Source: Oscillospiraceae bacterium (GTDB taxonomy: Bacteria; Bacillota; Clostridia; Oscillospirales; Oscillospiraceae). Taken from it: a DNA stretch of 27,298 nucleotides. Of the stretch, positions 15,228-22,232 are shown in pieces (position 1 is the stretch's first letter; the number at the start of each line of letters is the position of its first letter). Below the pieces are notes generated by a model. The model was not told where the DNA came from. It did no database searches and saw only the letters and a list, made by a program, of their open reading frames with translations. The stretch spans positions 1 through 27,298 of the forward strand of contig JAHHSM010000015.1 of assembly GCA_020025175.1 (NCBI GenBank), read 5' to 3'. Made by a program: the position numbers and the translations under genes.

Positions 15228-15255
15228 ATTATATCAATTCTATGCAAAAAGTCAA
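15228..15255 (-). promoter_or_regulatory. Promoter for the small membrane protein gene
   Basis: On the minus strand TTGACT (15255-15250) and TATAAT (15233-15228) are separated by 16 bp, about 45 nt upstream of ATG 15185. The remaining stretch 15256-15405 shows no gene, hairpin or other recognisable feature. Confidence 0.7.
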
Positions 15256-15405
15256 GAAAGCATCCTTTGGAAATGATAACTGCATCAAACGAATGCTTTT
15301 GAAGGGGATGGCACGTAAAATCCACAGGGGTATATGGGGCAATATTTACAGGAGAGGGTATGCTGAAAAAGAAAGGTATGCAATGAGCGAGTGGAGTATT
15401 GCTGA

Positions 15406-16014
15406 TTAGAATCCCAGTTCTTCACCGATCAATACAACTTCCATCTCCATGCTGCCCATGGCCTCCCACAGCACAACAAGACCACGGCAGATACGATCGG
15501 GGCTTTTGCAGTCGTAGCATTTATCGCCTTTGATGGCACAGGGGGTTTTTCTGGAAAGACGCTGGGCGTTTTTGGGGCTTGCAATATTGCGCGCGCGCCA
15601 TAGAGCAGCGTCATAGTCCTCGGCGATTTTGTTGATTCCGGCAACAAAATACACTTTCTTGTGACCGTACAGGGTAGAGGCCACGCGGTTTCCGGTGCCG
15701 TCAATATTGATCAGCTCTCCGGTCTGCGCAATACCGTTGACAGAGGTGAGATAAATGTCGGCAGTGGCGGCCTTGGTGTGGGTTTCCACAATGGGTGTGC
15801 CGGGCGCGGCATACCACTGCCAATGCATGGTGTTGTGTGTGGAAAGTGCATCGTAGATTCCCATATCGTGCAGGGTAACACTGCCGCCAACACCGACAGT
15901 CTGGTTATCGATGGATTCATCCAAATATGTCTTGGCTGCTTCGGCGGTATCAAAATAGGATACAATAAAGCCGCGATTTTGAAGATTTTTCATGGTAGTT
16001 TCAATATTGACCAT
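15406..16014 (-). CDS. LUD-domain protein (lactate utilisation/YkgG-like)
   Basis: 202 residues. The LUD (DUF162) fold is recognised from 'VGVGGSVTLHDMGIYDAL' (40-57) and 'ADIYLTSVNGIAQTGELINIDGTGNRVAS' (85-113), a pattern shared with LutC/YkgG. It has four cysteines in a compact cluster near the C-terminus (159, 166, 169, 176; 'CYDCKSPDRIC'), which may bind metal or an Fe-S cluster; this variant is common in stand-alone Firmicute LUD proteins. LutA and LutB partners are absent here, so a role in lactate oxidation is not supported by context. ATG 16014 is preceded by GGAGGGATATT on the minus strand. Confidence 0.85.
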   Translation of the reverse strand: MVNIETTMKNLQNRGFIVSYFDTAEAAKTYLDESIDNQTVGVGGSVTLHDMGIYDALSTHNTMHWQWYAAPGTPIVETHTKAATADIYLTSVNGIAQTGELINIDGTGNRVASTLYGHKKVYFVAGINKIAEDYDAALWRARNIASPKNAQRLSRKTPCAIKGDKCYDCKSPDRICRGLVVLWEAMGSMEMEVVLIGEELGF

Positions 16015-16047
16015 AATATCCCTCCTAAAATTTGTATGATTAAAATA

Positions 16048-16076
16048 AGTATATCAGTATGTGGGATATGCTTCAA
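16048..16076 (-). promoter_or_regulatory. Promoter for the LUD gene
   Basis: On the minus strand TTGAAG (16076-16071) and TATACT (16053-16048) are spaced by 17 bp. The -35 box abuts the U tract of the asnS terminator. Confidence 0.65.
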
Positions 16077-16077
16077 G

Positions 16078-16113
16078 AAAAAAAGCAGTCGAAGAGGGCT
16101 GCTCTTCGACTGC
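16078..16113 (-). terminator. asnS: Terminator downstream of asnS
   Basis: Read on the minus strand, a perfect 12-bp stem GCAGTCGAAGAG / CTCTTCGACTGC (arms 16113-16102 and 16096-16085) is followed by seven T (16084-16078). It sits right beside the outer copy of the duplicated asnS 3' end, showing that this copy was once the real gene end or was placed next to it. Confidence 0.85.
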
Positions 16114-16121
16114 GGGGCTTG

Positions 16122-16207
16122 ATTAGAAATCAGCGTTTCCGACGGTGCGGGGATGGGGAATGACATCGCGGATGTTGGAAACACCGGTTAAATACATAAT
16201 CATGCGC
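16122..16207 (-). pseudogene. Duplicate copy of the asnS 3' end (orphan)
   Basis: 86 bp identical to 16333-16418 (the true asnS 3' end) except for one base: A at 16159 against G at 16370. On the coding strand this is ATT against ATC, both isoleucine. It encodes the last residues of AsnRS (from RMIMYLTG to VGNADF) plus the stop, with no upstream gene body in frame. It is therefore a gene fragment left by a duplication or insertion. Confidence 0.85.
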
Positions 16208-16332
16208 ATCCCAACCGGATACCGGTTGGGAACCCTGAATATTATATCCGCAGCGGTAAAAATGAATTTCACCTGCGGCAGGATTTTGGCAGAGCCAAAA
16301 TGCCTGAACGCAAAGCGCCCTGCTTTGAGCGC
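16208..16332. other. 125-bp hairpin-rich spacer between the asnS-end repeats
   Basis: No coding content. It contains CCCAACCGG-ATA-CCGGTTGGG (16210-16230), arms CCGCAG/CTGCGG, a hairpin CAGGATTTTGGC-AGA-GCCAAAATGCCTG with one bulge, and CAAAGC-GCCCT-GCTTTG. Almost the whole spacer can fold. It resembles a small repeat or MITE-like unit, or a structured remnant. Identity is unknown. Confidence 0.6.
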
Positions 16333-16418
16333 ATTAGAAATCAGCGTTTCCGACGGTGCGGGGATGGGGGATGACATCGCGGATGTTGGAAACACCGGTT
16401 AAATACATAATCATGCGC
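16333..16418. repeat. 86-bp direct repeat, asnS-internal copy
   Basis: This is the gene-proximal copy of the 86-bp direct repeat and pairs with 16122-16207 at 85/86 identity. The repeat unit (copy plus spacer) is 211 bp. Confidence 0.85.
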
Positions 16419-17728
16419 TCAAAGCCCAGACCGTAGCCTGCGTGCTTGGTGCCGCCGTAACGGCGCAGATCCAGATACCACCAGTAATCCTCGGGATTCA
16501 TACCCAGCTCGGTGATACGGCTTTGCAATAGTTCCAAACGCTCTTCACGCTGGCTGCCGCCGATGATCTCACCAATGCCGGGGACGAGACAGTCTGCGGC
16601 GGCGACGGTCTTTCCGTCATCGTTGAGGCGCATATAGAATGCCTTGATTTCCTTGGGATAGTCGGTGACGAAAACAGGCTTTTTGAAAATCTGCTCAGTT
16701 AGATAACGCTCATGCTCCGTAGCCAGATCACAGCCCCAGTAAACGGGGAACTTAAAGTCCTGACCGCTTTCACTCAACAGCTTAACAGCTTCGGTGTAAG
16801 TGACACGGCCGAAGTCAGAAGTCATGACATGGTTCAGGCGCTCCAGAAGTTCCTTGTCCACAAAGCTGTTGAAAAACTTCAGCTCATCAGGGCAGCGTTC
16901 CATGGTGCGCTTGATGATGAACTTGATCATATCTTCGGCGGTATCCATGTAATCGTTTAAATCGGCAAAGGCCATTTCCGGCTCGATCATCCAGAACTCA
17001 GCGGCATGACGCTGGGTATTGGAGTTTTCGGCACGGAAGGTGGGGCCAAAGGTATAGACATTGCCGAATGCCATAGCAAAAGACTCGGCATTCAGCTGAC
17101 CGGAAACCGTCAGGTTTGCGGCTTTGCCGAAAAAGTCCTCGCTGAAATCCACTTGCCCATCCTCGGTCAAAGGAGGATTTTTGGGGTCGAGGGTGGTTAC
17201 ACGGAACATTTCGCCTGCGCCTTCGCAGTCTGAAGCGGTGATCAGGGGCGTGTGAACATAAACAAAACCGCGCTCCTGGAAAAATTCATGCACAGCCATC
17301 GCTGCCACAGAGCGCACACGAAATACAGCAGAAAAGAGATTGGTGCGGGGGCGCAAATGAGCAATCGTGCGCAGATATTCAACAGTGTGACGCTTTTTTT
17401 GCAGAGGGTAGTCAGGGGTGGAAGTACCCTCGACTTCGATAGAGATCGCGGTGATTTCCAAAGGCTGCTTCGCCTCTGGCGTCAGCTTTACAATGCCGTG
17501 TACGATCAGAGCACTGCCGACATTCAGCTTTGCAATCTCCTTGTAATGATTGACTTTGCCGTCTTCAAAGACAACCTGCAAATTTTTGAAGCAGCTGCCG
17601 TCATTCAGCTCGATAAAGCCGAAGGTTTTCATGTCGCGCAGCGTGCGCACCCAACCGCAGACAGTGATTTCCTGACCGCTCAGGGTTTCGCTGTCAGCAA
17701 AGACAGCGGCAATTTCTGTTCTTTTCAT
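16334..17728 (-). CDS. asnS: Asparaginyl-tRNA synthetase
   Basis: 464 residues, normal for bacterial AsnRS. It charges tRNA-Asn in the cytoplasm. The N-terminal OB-fold anticodon-binding domain includes VCGWVRTLRDMKTFGFIELNDGS. The class II catalytic core has motif 2 (FRAENSNTQRHAAEFWMIEPE, where the 'RAENS.T.RHl.EF...E' run is diagnostic) and motif 3 (GYGLGFERMIMYLTG). The C-terminus ends IRDVIPHPRTVGNADF, as in other AsnRS. ATG 17728 is preceded on the minus strand by AAGAAGGG. No T-box leader motif is visible in the 17729-17830 leader. The last 86 bp are duplicated downstream without harming the gene. Confidence 0.95.
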   Translation of the reverse strand: MKRTEIAAVFADSETLSGQEITVCGWVRTLRDMKTFGFIELNDGSCFKNLQVVFEDGKVNHYKEIAKLNVGSALIVHGIVKLTPEAKQPLEITAISIEVEGTSTPDYPLQKKRHTVEYLRTIAHLRPRTNLFSAVFRVRSVAAMAVHEFFQERGFVYVHTPLITASDCEGAGEMFRVTTLDPKNPPLTEDGQVDFSEDFFGKAANLTVSGQLNAESFAMAFGNVYTFGPTFRAENSNTQRHAAEFWMIEPEMAFADLNDYMDTAEDMIKFIIKRTMERCPDELKFFNSFVDKELLERLNHVMTSDFGRVTYTEAVKLLSESGQDFKFPVYWGCDLATEHERYLTEQIFKKPVFVTDYPKEIKAFYMRLNDDGKTVAAADCLVPGIGEIIGGSQREERLELLQSRITELGMNPEDYWWYLDLRRYGGTKHAGYGLGFERMIMYLTGVSNIRDVIPHPRTVGNADF

Positions 17729-17778
17729 ATTCTATAATTCCCTTCTTAAGGTAATTCATTTTATCAAAAGATAGACTT

Positions 17779-17807
17779 ATTATAGCCATTTTTAGGGTAT
17801 TTGACAA
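17779..17807 (-). promoter_or_regulatory. asnS: Promoter for asnS
   Basis: On the minus strand TTGTCA (17807-17802) and a perfect TATAAT (17784-17779) are spaced by 17 bp, about 50 nt upstream of the start codon. Confidence 0.75.
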
Positions 17808-17827
17808 GGAGGAAAGGGAAAAACTCC

Positions 17828-17856
17828 TTGATTTTCGGATGAAGTTCCAATATGAT
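17828..17856 (+). promoter_or_regulatory. Promoter for the DUF1294 gene
   Basis: TTGATT at 17828-17833 and TATGAT at 17851-17856 are spaced by 17 bp. They lie back to back with the asnS promoter in the divergent intergenic region. Confidence 0.6.
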
Positions 17857-17895
17857 GTATTTTAGAACAGCTCTTTTGGCGGAAAGGATATTAAA

Positions 17896-18201
17896 ATGGT
17901 CATTTTTATTCGGTTTTTACCAGTCATCTACCTTGTTTTGATCAATATCGCGGCATTTATCGTGTATGGTGTAGATAAACACCGTGCGGAGCGGTATCTT
18001 TGGCGTGTGCCGGAGAAGGTGTTGATTTTGCTTGCTGTGTTTGGCGGGAGCATTGGCGCGCTGCTGGGTATGCGCACATTTCACCACAAGACGCGCAAGT
18101 GGTATTTCCGCTTTGGCATTCCCGGCATTTTGATTTTGCAGATTTTGGCACTTGCCCTGTTTTTCGCATGGGATCTGGACTTTTTCACATGGTTTCATTG
18201 A
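17896..18201 (+). CDS. DUF1294 family membrane protein
   Basis: 101 residues. The DUF1294 pattern is clear: 'NIAAFIVYGVDKHRAERYLWRVPEKVLILLAVFGGSIGALLGMRTFHHKTRKWYFRFGIP', in which 'yg.DK..A....wRipE..Ll.la.fGGs.ga..gm..frHKt.k..F' is the family signature. There are about three membrane segments. The function of the family is unknown. ATG 17896 lies after GGAAAGGA. It is transcribed alone, divergent from asnS. Confidence 0.88.
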   Translation: MVIFIRFLPVIYLVLINIAAFIVYGVDKHRAERYLWRVPEKVLILLAVFGGSIGALLGMRTFHHKTRKWYFRFGIPGILILQILALALFFAWDLDFFTWFH

Positions 18202-18246
18202 ATGAAAAAAGTGGAAGATTTCCAGTAAAAACACCCTGTTGATAAA

Positions 18247-18275
18247 TTGACATATGCATCCGAAGCGAGTACAAT
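18247..18275 (+). promoter_or_regulatory. Strong promoter for the scaffold-GGGtGRT operon
   Basis: A perfect TTGACA at 18247-18252 and TACAAT at 18270-18275 are spaced by 17 bp. They leave a 5' leader of about 85-90 nt containing a small hairpin CGAAG/CTTCG (18281-18299). Confidence 0.8.
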
Positions 18276-18368
18276 CATGGCGAAGAGTACGAACCTTCGA
18301 TGAATGACAATGTTCCGATATAGTATTTATATAGTATGTCGCAGACATAGAAGAAAGGATGTTGAGAT

Positions 18369-19061
18369 ATGATCTATTCCACCGAAGTACAGCATATGTG
18401 TCCTGTTGCGAAGGGTGCATATCACGGTCCCGCTCCCATCCCCGAAGAAGGCAAGTGGGTTCAGGCAAAGCAAATTCAGGATATCAGCGGTTTTACCCAT
18501 GGTATCGGCTGGTGTGCGCCGCAGCAGGGCGCCTGCAAGCTGACCCTGAACGTCAAGGAAGGCATTATCGAGGAAGCACTGGTCGAGACGATTGGCTGCT
18601 CCGGTATGACCCATTCTGCTGCTATGGCATCTGAGATCCTGATCGGCAAAACATTGCTGGAAGCACTGAACACCGATCTGGTCTGTGACGCAATCAATAC
18701 GGCTATGCGTGAGCTGTTTTTGCAGATCGTTTATGGCCGTACCCAATCCGCATTTTCTGAAGGCGGTCTGGCAGTCGGCGCATCTCTGGAGGACCTGGGC
18801 AAAGGTCTGCGCAGTCAGGTGGGCACGATGTTTGCAACAAAGGAGAAGGGACCCCGTTATTTGGAAATGGCGGAAGGCTATTGCACCCGTGTTGCATTGA
18901 ATAAAAATGATGAGATCATCGGTTATGAATTCATCAATTTGGGCAAGATGATGGACTTCATCAAAAAGGGTGACGATGCAAACGAGGCGCTGGAGAAAGC
19001 AAAGGGTCACTATGGCCAGTTCGATGGTGCTGCAAAGTACATCGATCCCCGTCAGGAATAA
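18369..19061 (+). CDS. NifU-like iron-sulfur cluster assembly scaffold protein
   Basis: 230 residues. The central part 'VKEGIIEEALVETIGCSGMTHSAAMASEILIGKTLLEAL' (62-100) matches the NifU/IscU-type pattern in which a cysteine after a short beta strand precedes a helix. Other cysteines at 11, 49, 56, 106 and 172 could take part in metal binding. Proteins of this type commonly sit beside GGGtGRT family genes in Clostridia, as here (19 nt apart). The likely role is Fe-S cluster assembly or delivery, possibly to the partner; this is inference. The ribosome binding site is AGAAAGGATG before ATG 18369. A strong promoter suggests high expression. Confidence 0.8.
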   Translation: MIYSTEVQHMCPVAKGAYHGPAPIPEEGKWVQAKQIQDISGFTHGIGWCAPQQGACKLTLNVKEGIIEEALVETIGCSGMTHSAAMASEILIGKTLLEALNTDLVCDAINTAMRELFLQIVYGRTQSAFSEGGLAVGASLEDLGKGLRSQVGTMFATKEKGPRYLEMAEGYCTRVALNKNDEIIGYEFINLGKMMDFIKKGDDANEALEKAKGHYGQFDGAAKYIDPRQE

Positions 19062-19080
19062 TTGGGAGGAGGACAAGACT

Positions 19081-20079
19081 ATGGCTCTGTTTGAAAGCTA
19101 CGAAAGAAGAATTGATAAAATCAACGGTGTCCTCGCTCAATACGGAATCGGCAGCGTGGAGGAGTGCCGCGAGATCTGCACGAACAAAGGCTTTGATCCT
19201 TATGAAATCGTAAAAGGAATTCAGCCGATCTGCTTTGAAAATGCATGTTGGGCATATACGGTCGGCGCGGCAATCGCCATTAAGAAGCATGTTGCAACGG
19301 CTGCGGAGGCTGCAAAAGCCATCGGCGAAGGCTTGCAGGCGTTTTGTATCGACGGTTCCGTTGCCGATGACCGCAAGGTCGGTCTGGGTCACGGTAATCT
19401 GGGCGCCATGCTGCTGAGTGATGAGTCCAAGTGCTTTGCGTTCCTGGCAGGTCATGAATCCTTTGCGGCAGCTGAGGGCGCTATCGGTATTGTGAAAAAT
19501 GCAAACAAGGCGCGCCGCGCGCCGCTGCGTGTCATTTTGAACGGTTTGGGCAAGGATGCGGCGCAAATCATTTCCCGTATCAATGGCTTTACCTATGTGC
19601 AGACGCAGTTTGACTATGCTTCCGGCAAGGTCAACGTAGTGCAGGAGATCGCTTATTCCGAGGGAGAGCGTGCCAACGTCCGCTGCTATGGCTGCGATGA
19701 TGTGCGCGAGGGCGTTGCGATCATGCATCTGGAAGGCGTGGATGTTTCTATTACCGGCAACTCCACCAATCCCACCCGTTTCCAGCATCCTGTGGCAGGC
19801 ACCTATAAGAAGGAGTGCATTGAGCAGGGCAAGAAGTATTTCTCCGTTGCCTCCGGCGGCGGCACGGGACGCACCCTGCATCCTGACAACATGGCGGCGG
19901 GTCCTGCTTCCTACGGCATGACGGATACCATGGGCCGTATGCATTCTGATGCACAGTTTGCAGGTTCCTCTTCCGTTCCTGCACACGTGGAGATGATGGG
20001 CTTTTTGGGCATGGGCAATAACCCTATGGTTGGCGCAACGGTGGCAGTTGCGGTTGCTGTGGCAGAAGCACTGAAATAA
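19081..20079 (+). CDS. GGGtGRT family protein
   Basis: 332 residues, named after the motif GGGTGRT found at 259-265. Function is not known. The sequence is soluble and mixed alpha/beta, with glycine-rich segments and conserved cysteines (29, 33, 51, 56, 89, 118, 202, 205, 246) that would suit a metal or Fe-S ligand set. The end is a hydrophobic Ala/Val helix (TVAVAVAVAEALK), which is not long enough to argue for membrane anchoring. Downstream of, and probably co-transcribed with, the NifU-like scaffold. ATG 19081 follows GGGAGGAGGAC. It is followed by a terminator. Confidence 0.9.
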   Translation: MALFESYERRIDKINGVLAQYGIGSVEECREICTNKGFDPYEIVKGIQPICFENACWAYTVGAAIAIKKHVATAAEAAKAIGEGLQAFCIDGSVADDRKVGLGHGNLGAMLLSDESKCFAFLAGHESFAAAEGAIGIVKNANKARRAPLRVILNGLGKDAAQIISRINGFTYVQTQFDYASGKVNVVQEIAYSEGERANVRCYGCDDVREGVAIMHLEGVDVSITGNSTNPTRFQHPVAGTYKKECIEQGKKYFSVASGGGTGRTLHPDNMAAGPASYGMTDTMGRMHSDAQFAGSSSVPAHVEMMGFLGMGNNPMVGATVAVAVAVAEALK

Positions 20080-20092
20080 ATCGTTTTTTGAG

Positions 20093-20122
20093 AGTCCGGA
20101 GCATCATGCTCCGGGCTTTTTT
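20093..20122 (+). terminator. Terminator after the GGGtGRT gene
   Basis: The stem AGTCCGGAGCA / TGCTCCGGGCT (one G-U pair) with loop TCA is followed by six T. Confidence 0.88.
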
Positions 20123-20160
20123 GCGTAAATTTCCAAATTTTGAAAAATCGGTATAGTGTC

Positions 20161-20189
20161 TTGTTGCGCAGAGGTGATTGTGCTATACT
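20161..20189 (+). promoter_or_regulatory. pyrB: Promoter for pyrB
   Basis: TTGTTG (20161-20166) and TATACT (20184-20189) are spaced by 17 bp, with a TGC extended -10 element (20181-20183). No PyrR-type attenuator or long leader is visible between it and the start at 20246. Confidence 0.65.
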
Positions 20190-20245
20190 ACCATGGAAGA
20201 AAATTGGAGTTTTGTAATTTTAGAAATCGAGAGGAGATCTAAAGG

Positions 20246-21340
20246 ATGTCATTTCGTCATTTAACACAGTTCGACGATCTGTCTATGGAAGATTGGGATG
20301 CCTTGTATCAGCAGACAAGCGATATCATGGAGCATCCGGAAGCGTATACCGATGCCTGCCACGGCAAGGTATCCTGTAATTTGTTTTATGAGCCCTCTAC
20401 CCGTACGAATTTCTCCTTTCAAACGGCGATGATGCGCTTGGGTGGCAATGTATTTGGTTTTGCGGACCCGAACTCAAGCTCTGTTTCGAAAGGCGAAAGC
20501 TTGAAGGATACGATTAAGATGGTTTCCGGGTATGCGGATGTGATCGTGCTTCGTTCTCCGAAGGAAGGTGCGGCAAAGGCGGCGTCGCTTTATTCTGATG
20601 TACCGGTCATCAATGCCGGAGACGGCGGACACATGCATCCAACCCAAACCTTGACGGATCTGACTACCATAATGCATTTGCGTGGCAGTCTGGATGATAT
20701 GTGCATTGGATTGTGCGGTGACTTGAAAAACGGGCGAACAGTACATTCTTTGGTAACGGCACTGGCACGTTTTAAAAATATTAAATTTTATTTGATTTCT
20801 CCGCGAGAATTGGCAATTCCCCGATACATGATTGACTATATGAATGCACATAATATGCGTCATGTGGAGGTGACGAACCTTGATGCGGTCATGCCGCAGC
20901 TGGACGTGCTGTATATGACACGTATTCAGAAAGAGCGTTTTACGGATATGGCAGCCTACGAGCGCAACCGCGGCGTGTATATTCTCACGGCGAACAAAAT
21001 GGAGCATGCGAAGAAGAGCCTACTGGTCATGCATCCGCTGCCTCGTGTCAACGAGATTGCAGTGGAAGTGGACGATGATCCGCGTGCAGTGTATTTTAAG
21101 CAGGCGCGCTATGGTATGTTTGCCCGTATGTCACTTCTCAAGACCCTGGCGTCCCGTCCGCGTATTGAGCCGGACCCTGTAGCAATCGGAGAGCTGCCCG
21201 TTTGCCATAACTCCCGCTGCATTACACAGACAGAACTGTATCTGCCGCCTTTGACAGAAGAAATCGTCGGTAAGGAATGCTGTGCTTACTGCGGTCATGA
21301 AATTTATCCCATGGAGAATATTGCGGACGAAGATGTGTAA
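20246..21340 (+). CDS. pyrB: Aspartate carbamoyltransferase with a C-terminal PyrI-like zinc module
   Basis: 364 residues. It catalyses carbamoyl phosphate plus L-aspartate to N-carbamoyl-aspartate, the committed step of pyrimidine synthesis. Carbamoyl-phosphate motif FYEPSTRTNFSF (47-58), the Lys82-Gly-Glu-Ser loop, HPTQ (131-134), MTRIQKERF (224-232) and HPLPRV (263-268) are all present. The aspartate-specific 'RIQKERF' excludes an ornithine enzyme. Residues about 311-364 are an extra tail with Cys320, Cys325, Cys346 and Cys349 ('CHNSRC...CAYC'), resembling the zinc domain of the regulatory chain PyrI; the allosteric nucleotide domain is absent. The gene is monocistronic, with its own promoter and terminator. 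Confidence 0.92.
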   Translation: MSFRHLTQFDDLSMEDWDALYQQTSDIMEHPEAYTDACHGKVSCNLFYEPSTRTNFSFQTAMMRLGGNVFGFADPNSSSVSKGESLKDTIKMVSGYADVIVLRSPKEGAAKAASLYSDVPVINAGDGGHMHPTQTLTDLTTIMHLRGSLDDMCIGLCGDLKNGRTVHSLVTALARFKNIKFYLISPRELAIPRYMIDYMNAHNMRHVEVTNLDAVMPQLDVLYMTRIQKERFTDMAAYERNRGVYILTANKMEHAKKSLLVMHPLPRVNEIAVEVDDDPRAVYFKQARYGMFARMSLLKTLASRPRIEPDPVAIGELPVCHNSRCITQTELYLPPLTEEIVGKECCAYCGHEIYPMENIADEDV

Positions 21341-21345
21341 TCATA

Positions 21346-21377
21346 AAAGGGACTCCCGCATTTGTGGAGTCCCTTTT
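21346..21377 (+). terminator. pyrB: Terminator after pyrB
   Basis: An 11-bp perfect stem AAAGGGACTCC / GGAGTCCCTTT with a 9-nt loop and following T residues. Confidence 0.88.
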
Positions 21378-21407
21378 TAAATAATTTCTTATTTTTTTGA
21401 AAATAGG

Positions 21408-21436
21408 TTGACAGATCAAAAATATTGTGATACCAT
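21408..21436 (+). promoter_or_regulatory. Promoter for the tRNA cluster
   Basis: A perfect TTGACA (21408-21413) and TACCAT (21431-21436) are spaced by 17 bp, with an upstream TGA extended -10. It lies 30 nt before tRNA-Gly. Confidence 0.65.
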
Positions 21437-21465
21437 ATCAAGGCTGACATTCTCCTGTCATATCT

Positions 21466-21540
21466 GCAGGTGTAGCACAACGGCTAGGGCACCAGCCTTC
21501 CAAGCTGGGGACGTGGGTTCGACTCCCATCACCTGCTCCA
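21466..21540 (+). tRNA. tRNA-Gly (TCC)
   Basis: The acceptor GCAGGTG/CACCTGC pairs fully. The anticodon loop CTTCCAA gives TCC (glycine). The T-loop is TTCGACT, the discriminator T, and CCA is encoded. Confidence 0.95.
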
Positions 21541-21543
21541 TAT

Positions 21544-21620
<77 letters not shown>

Positions 21621-21691
21621 TTGATCGGGAATGGCTTTTTACAAGAGAATTACAGCGTTTTTAATTGGTTCCACCCAATGGAATCTATTAT

Positions 21692-21769
21692 GGTGGGTAT
21701 GGCGCAGTTGGTTAGCGCGCCAGATTGTGGCTCTGGAGGCCGAGGGTTCGAATCCCTTTACCCACCCCA
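21692..21769 (+). tRNA. tRNA-His (GTG)
   Basis: The anticodon loop TTGTGGC gives GTG (histidine). The acceptor GTGGGTA/TACCCAC is preceded by an encoded G at position -1 (21692) opposite discriminator C, the His identity element. CCA is encoded. Confidence 0.95.
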
Positions 21770-21824
21770 TAGAAAGTTCAGGGGTCGGGCAAGCTGTCCG
21801 GCCTCGCGAATTTTCAAATTATAT

Positions 21825-21899
21825 TGGGGTGTAGCCAAGTGGTAAGGCAAGGGACTTTGACTCCCTCACTCGCTGGTTCGAGTCCAGCCATCCCAGCCA
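21825..21899 (+). tRNA. tRNA-Gln (TTG)
   Basis: The acceptor TGGGGTG/CATCCCA pairs with one G-U. The anticodon loop CTTTGAC gives TTG (glutamine). Discriminator G, encoded CCA. Confidence 0.95.
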
Positions 21900-21959
21900 A
21901 GCGTTCAAAACGCAGCTGCGTTTTTTATATATGTGCGGCATCGTACCGCACACATTCAC

Positions 21960-22035
21960 GCCCCGTTAGCTCAGTTGGCAGAGCAATTGCCTTTTAAGCA
22001 ATGGGTCCGGAGTTCGAATCTCCGACGGAGCACCA
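21960..22035 (+). tRNA. tRNA-Lys (TTT), acceptor stem with one mismatch
   Basis: The anticodon loop CTTTTAA gives TTT (lysine). D-arm and T-arm are regular, discriminator A, encoded CCA. The acceptor GCCCCGT against ACGGAGC leaves a C-A mismatch at position 3-70. Otherwise it is a normal, complete tRNA. Confidence 0.93.
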
Positions 22036-22036
22036 G

Positions 22037-22076
22037 GAAACGACAGATTTCTTTTGAAATCTGTCGTTTCTTTTTT
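22037..22076 (+). terminator. Terminator of the tRNA cluster
   Basis: A 15-bp perfect stem GAAACGACAGATTTC / GAAATCTGTCGTTTC with a TTTT loop, then a T run. Confidence 0.92.
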
Positions 22077-22143
22077 GCAAAATTTCTCGAATATAGCGGG
22101 CGAAAACAAGAGACAGCGAAAAATAAAATGCAAAAGAACAGAA

Positions 22144-22175
22144 AAGTCTCCGGCAGAATATTCTGCCGGAGACTT
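22144..22175 (-). terminator. 32-bp perfect palindrome, terminator of the minus-strand membrane protein gene
   Basis: AAGTCTCCGGCAGAAT (22144-22159) is followed at once by its exact reverse complement (22160-22175). On the minus strand it lies 57 nt after the stop of the gene ending at 22233 and is followed by a T-rich stretch. The remainder of 22076-22232 shows nothing else. Confidence 0.65.
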
Positions 22176-22232
22176 CCCGGGAAAGACCCTGCGCCTGCCG
22201 GAGCTGCCTTTGTGTGCTGCAAAGAGGTACGG

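Noticed and set aside
16123..16395. 90-codon minus-strand frame spanning both asnS-end copies
   Set aside because: It starts inside asnS in the wrong frame and runs through the hairpin spacer; it is a by-product of the duplication.
17729..17895. T-box leader upstream of asnS
   Set aside because: The leader is only about 45 nt from the promoter to the start codon and lacks the conserved T-box sequence and a terminator hairpin.
18961..19986. 341-codon open frame on the minus strand
   Set aside because: It is antisense to the GGGtGRT gene, whose motif and start signals are clear.
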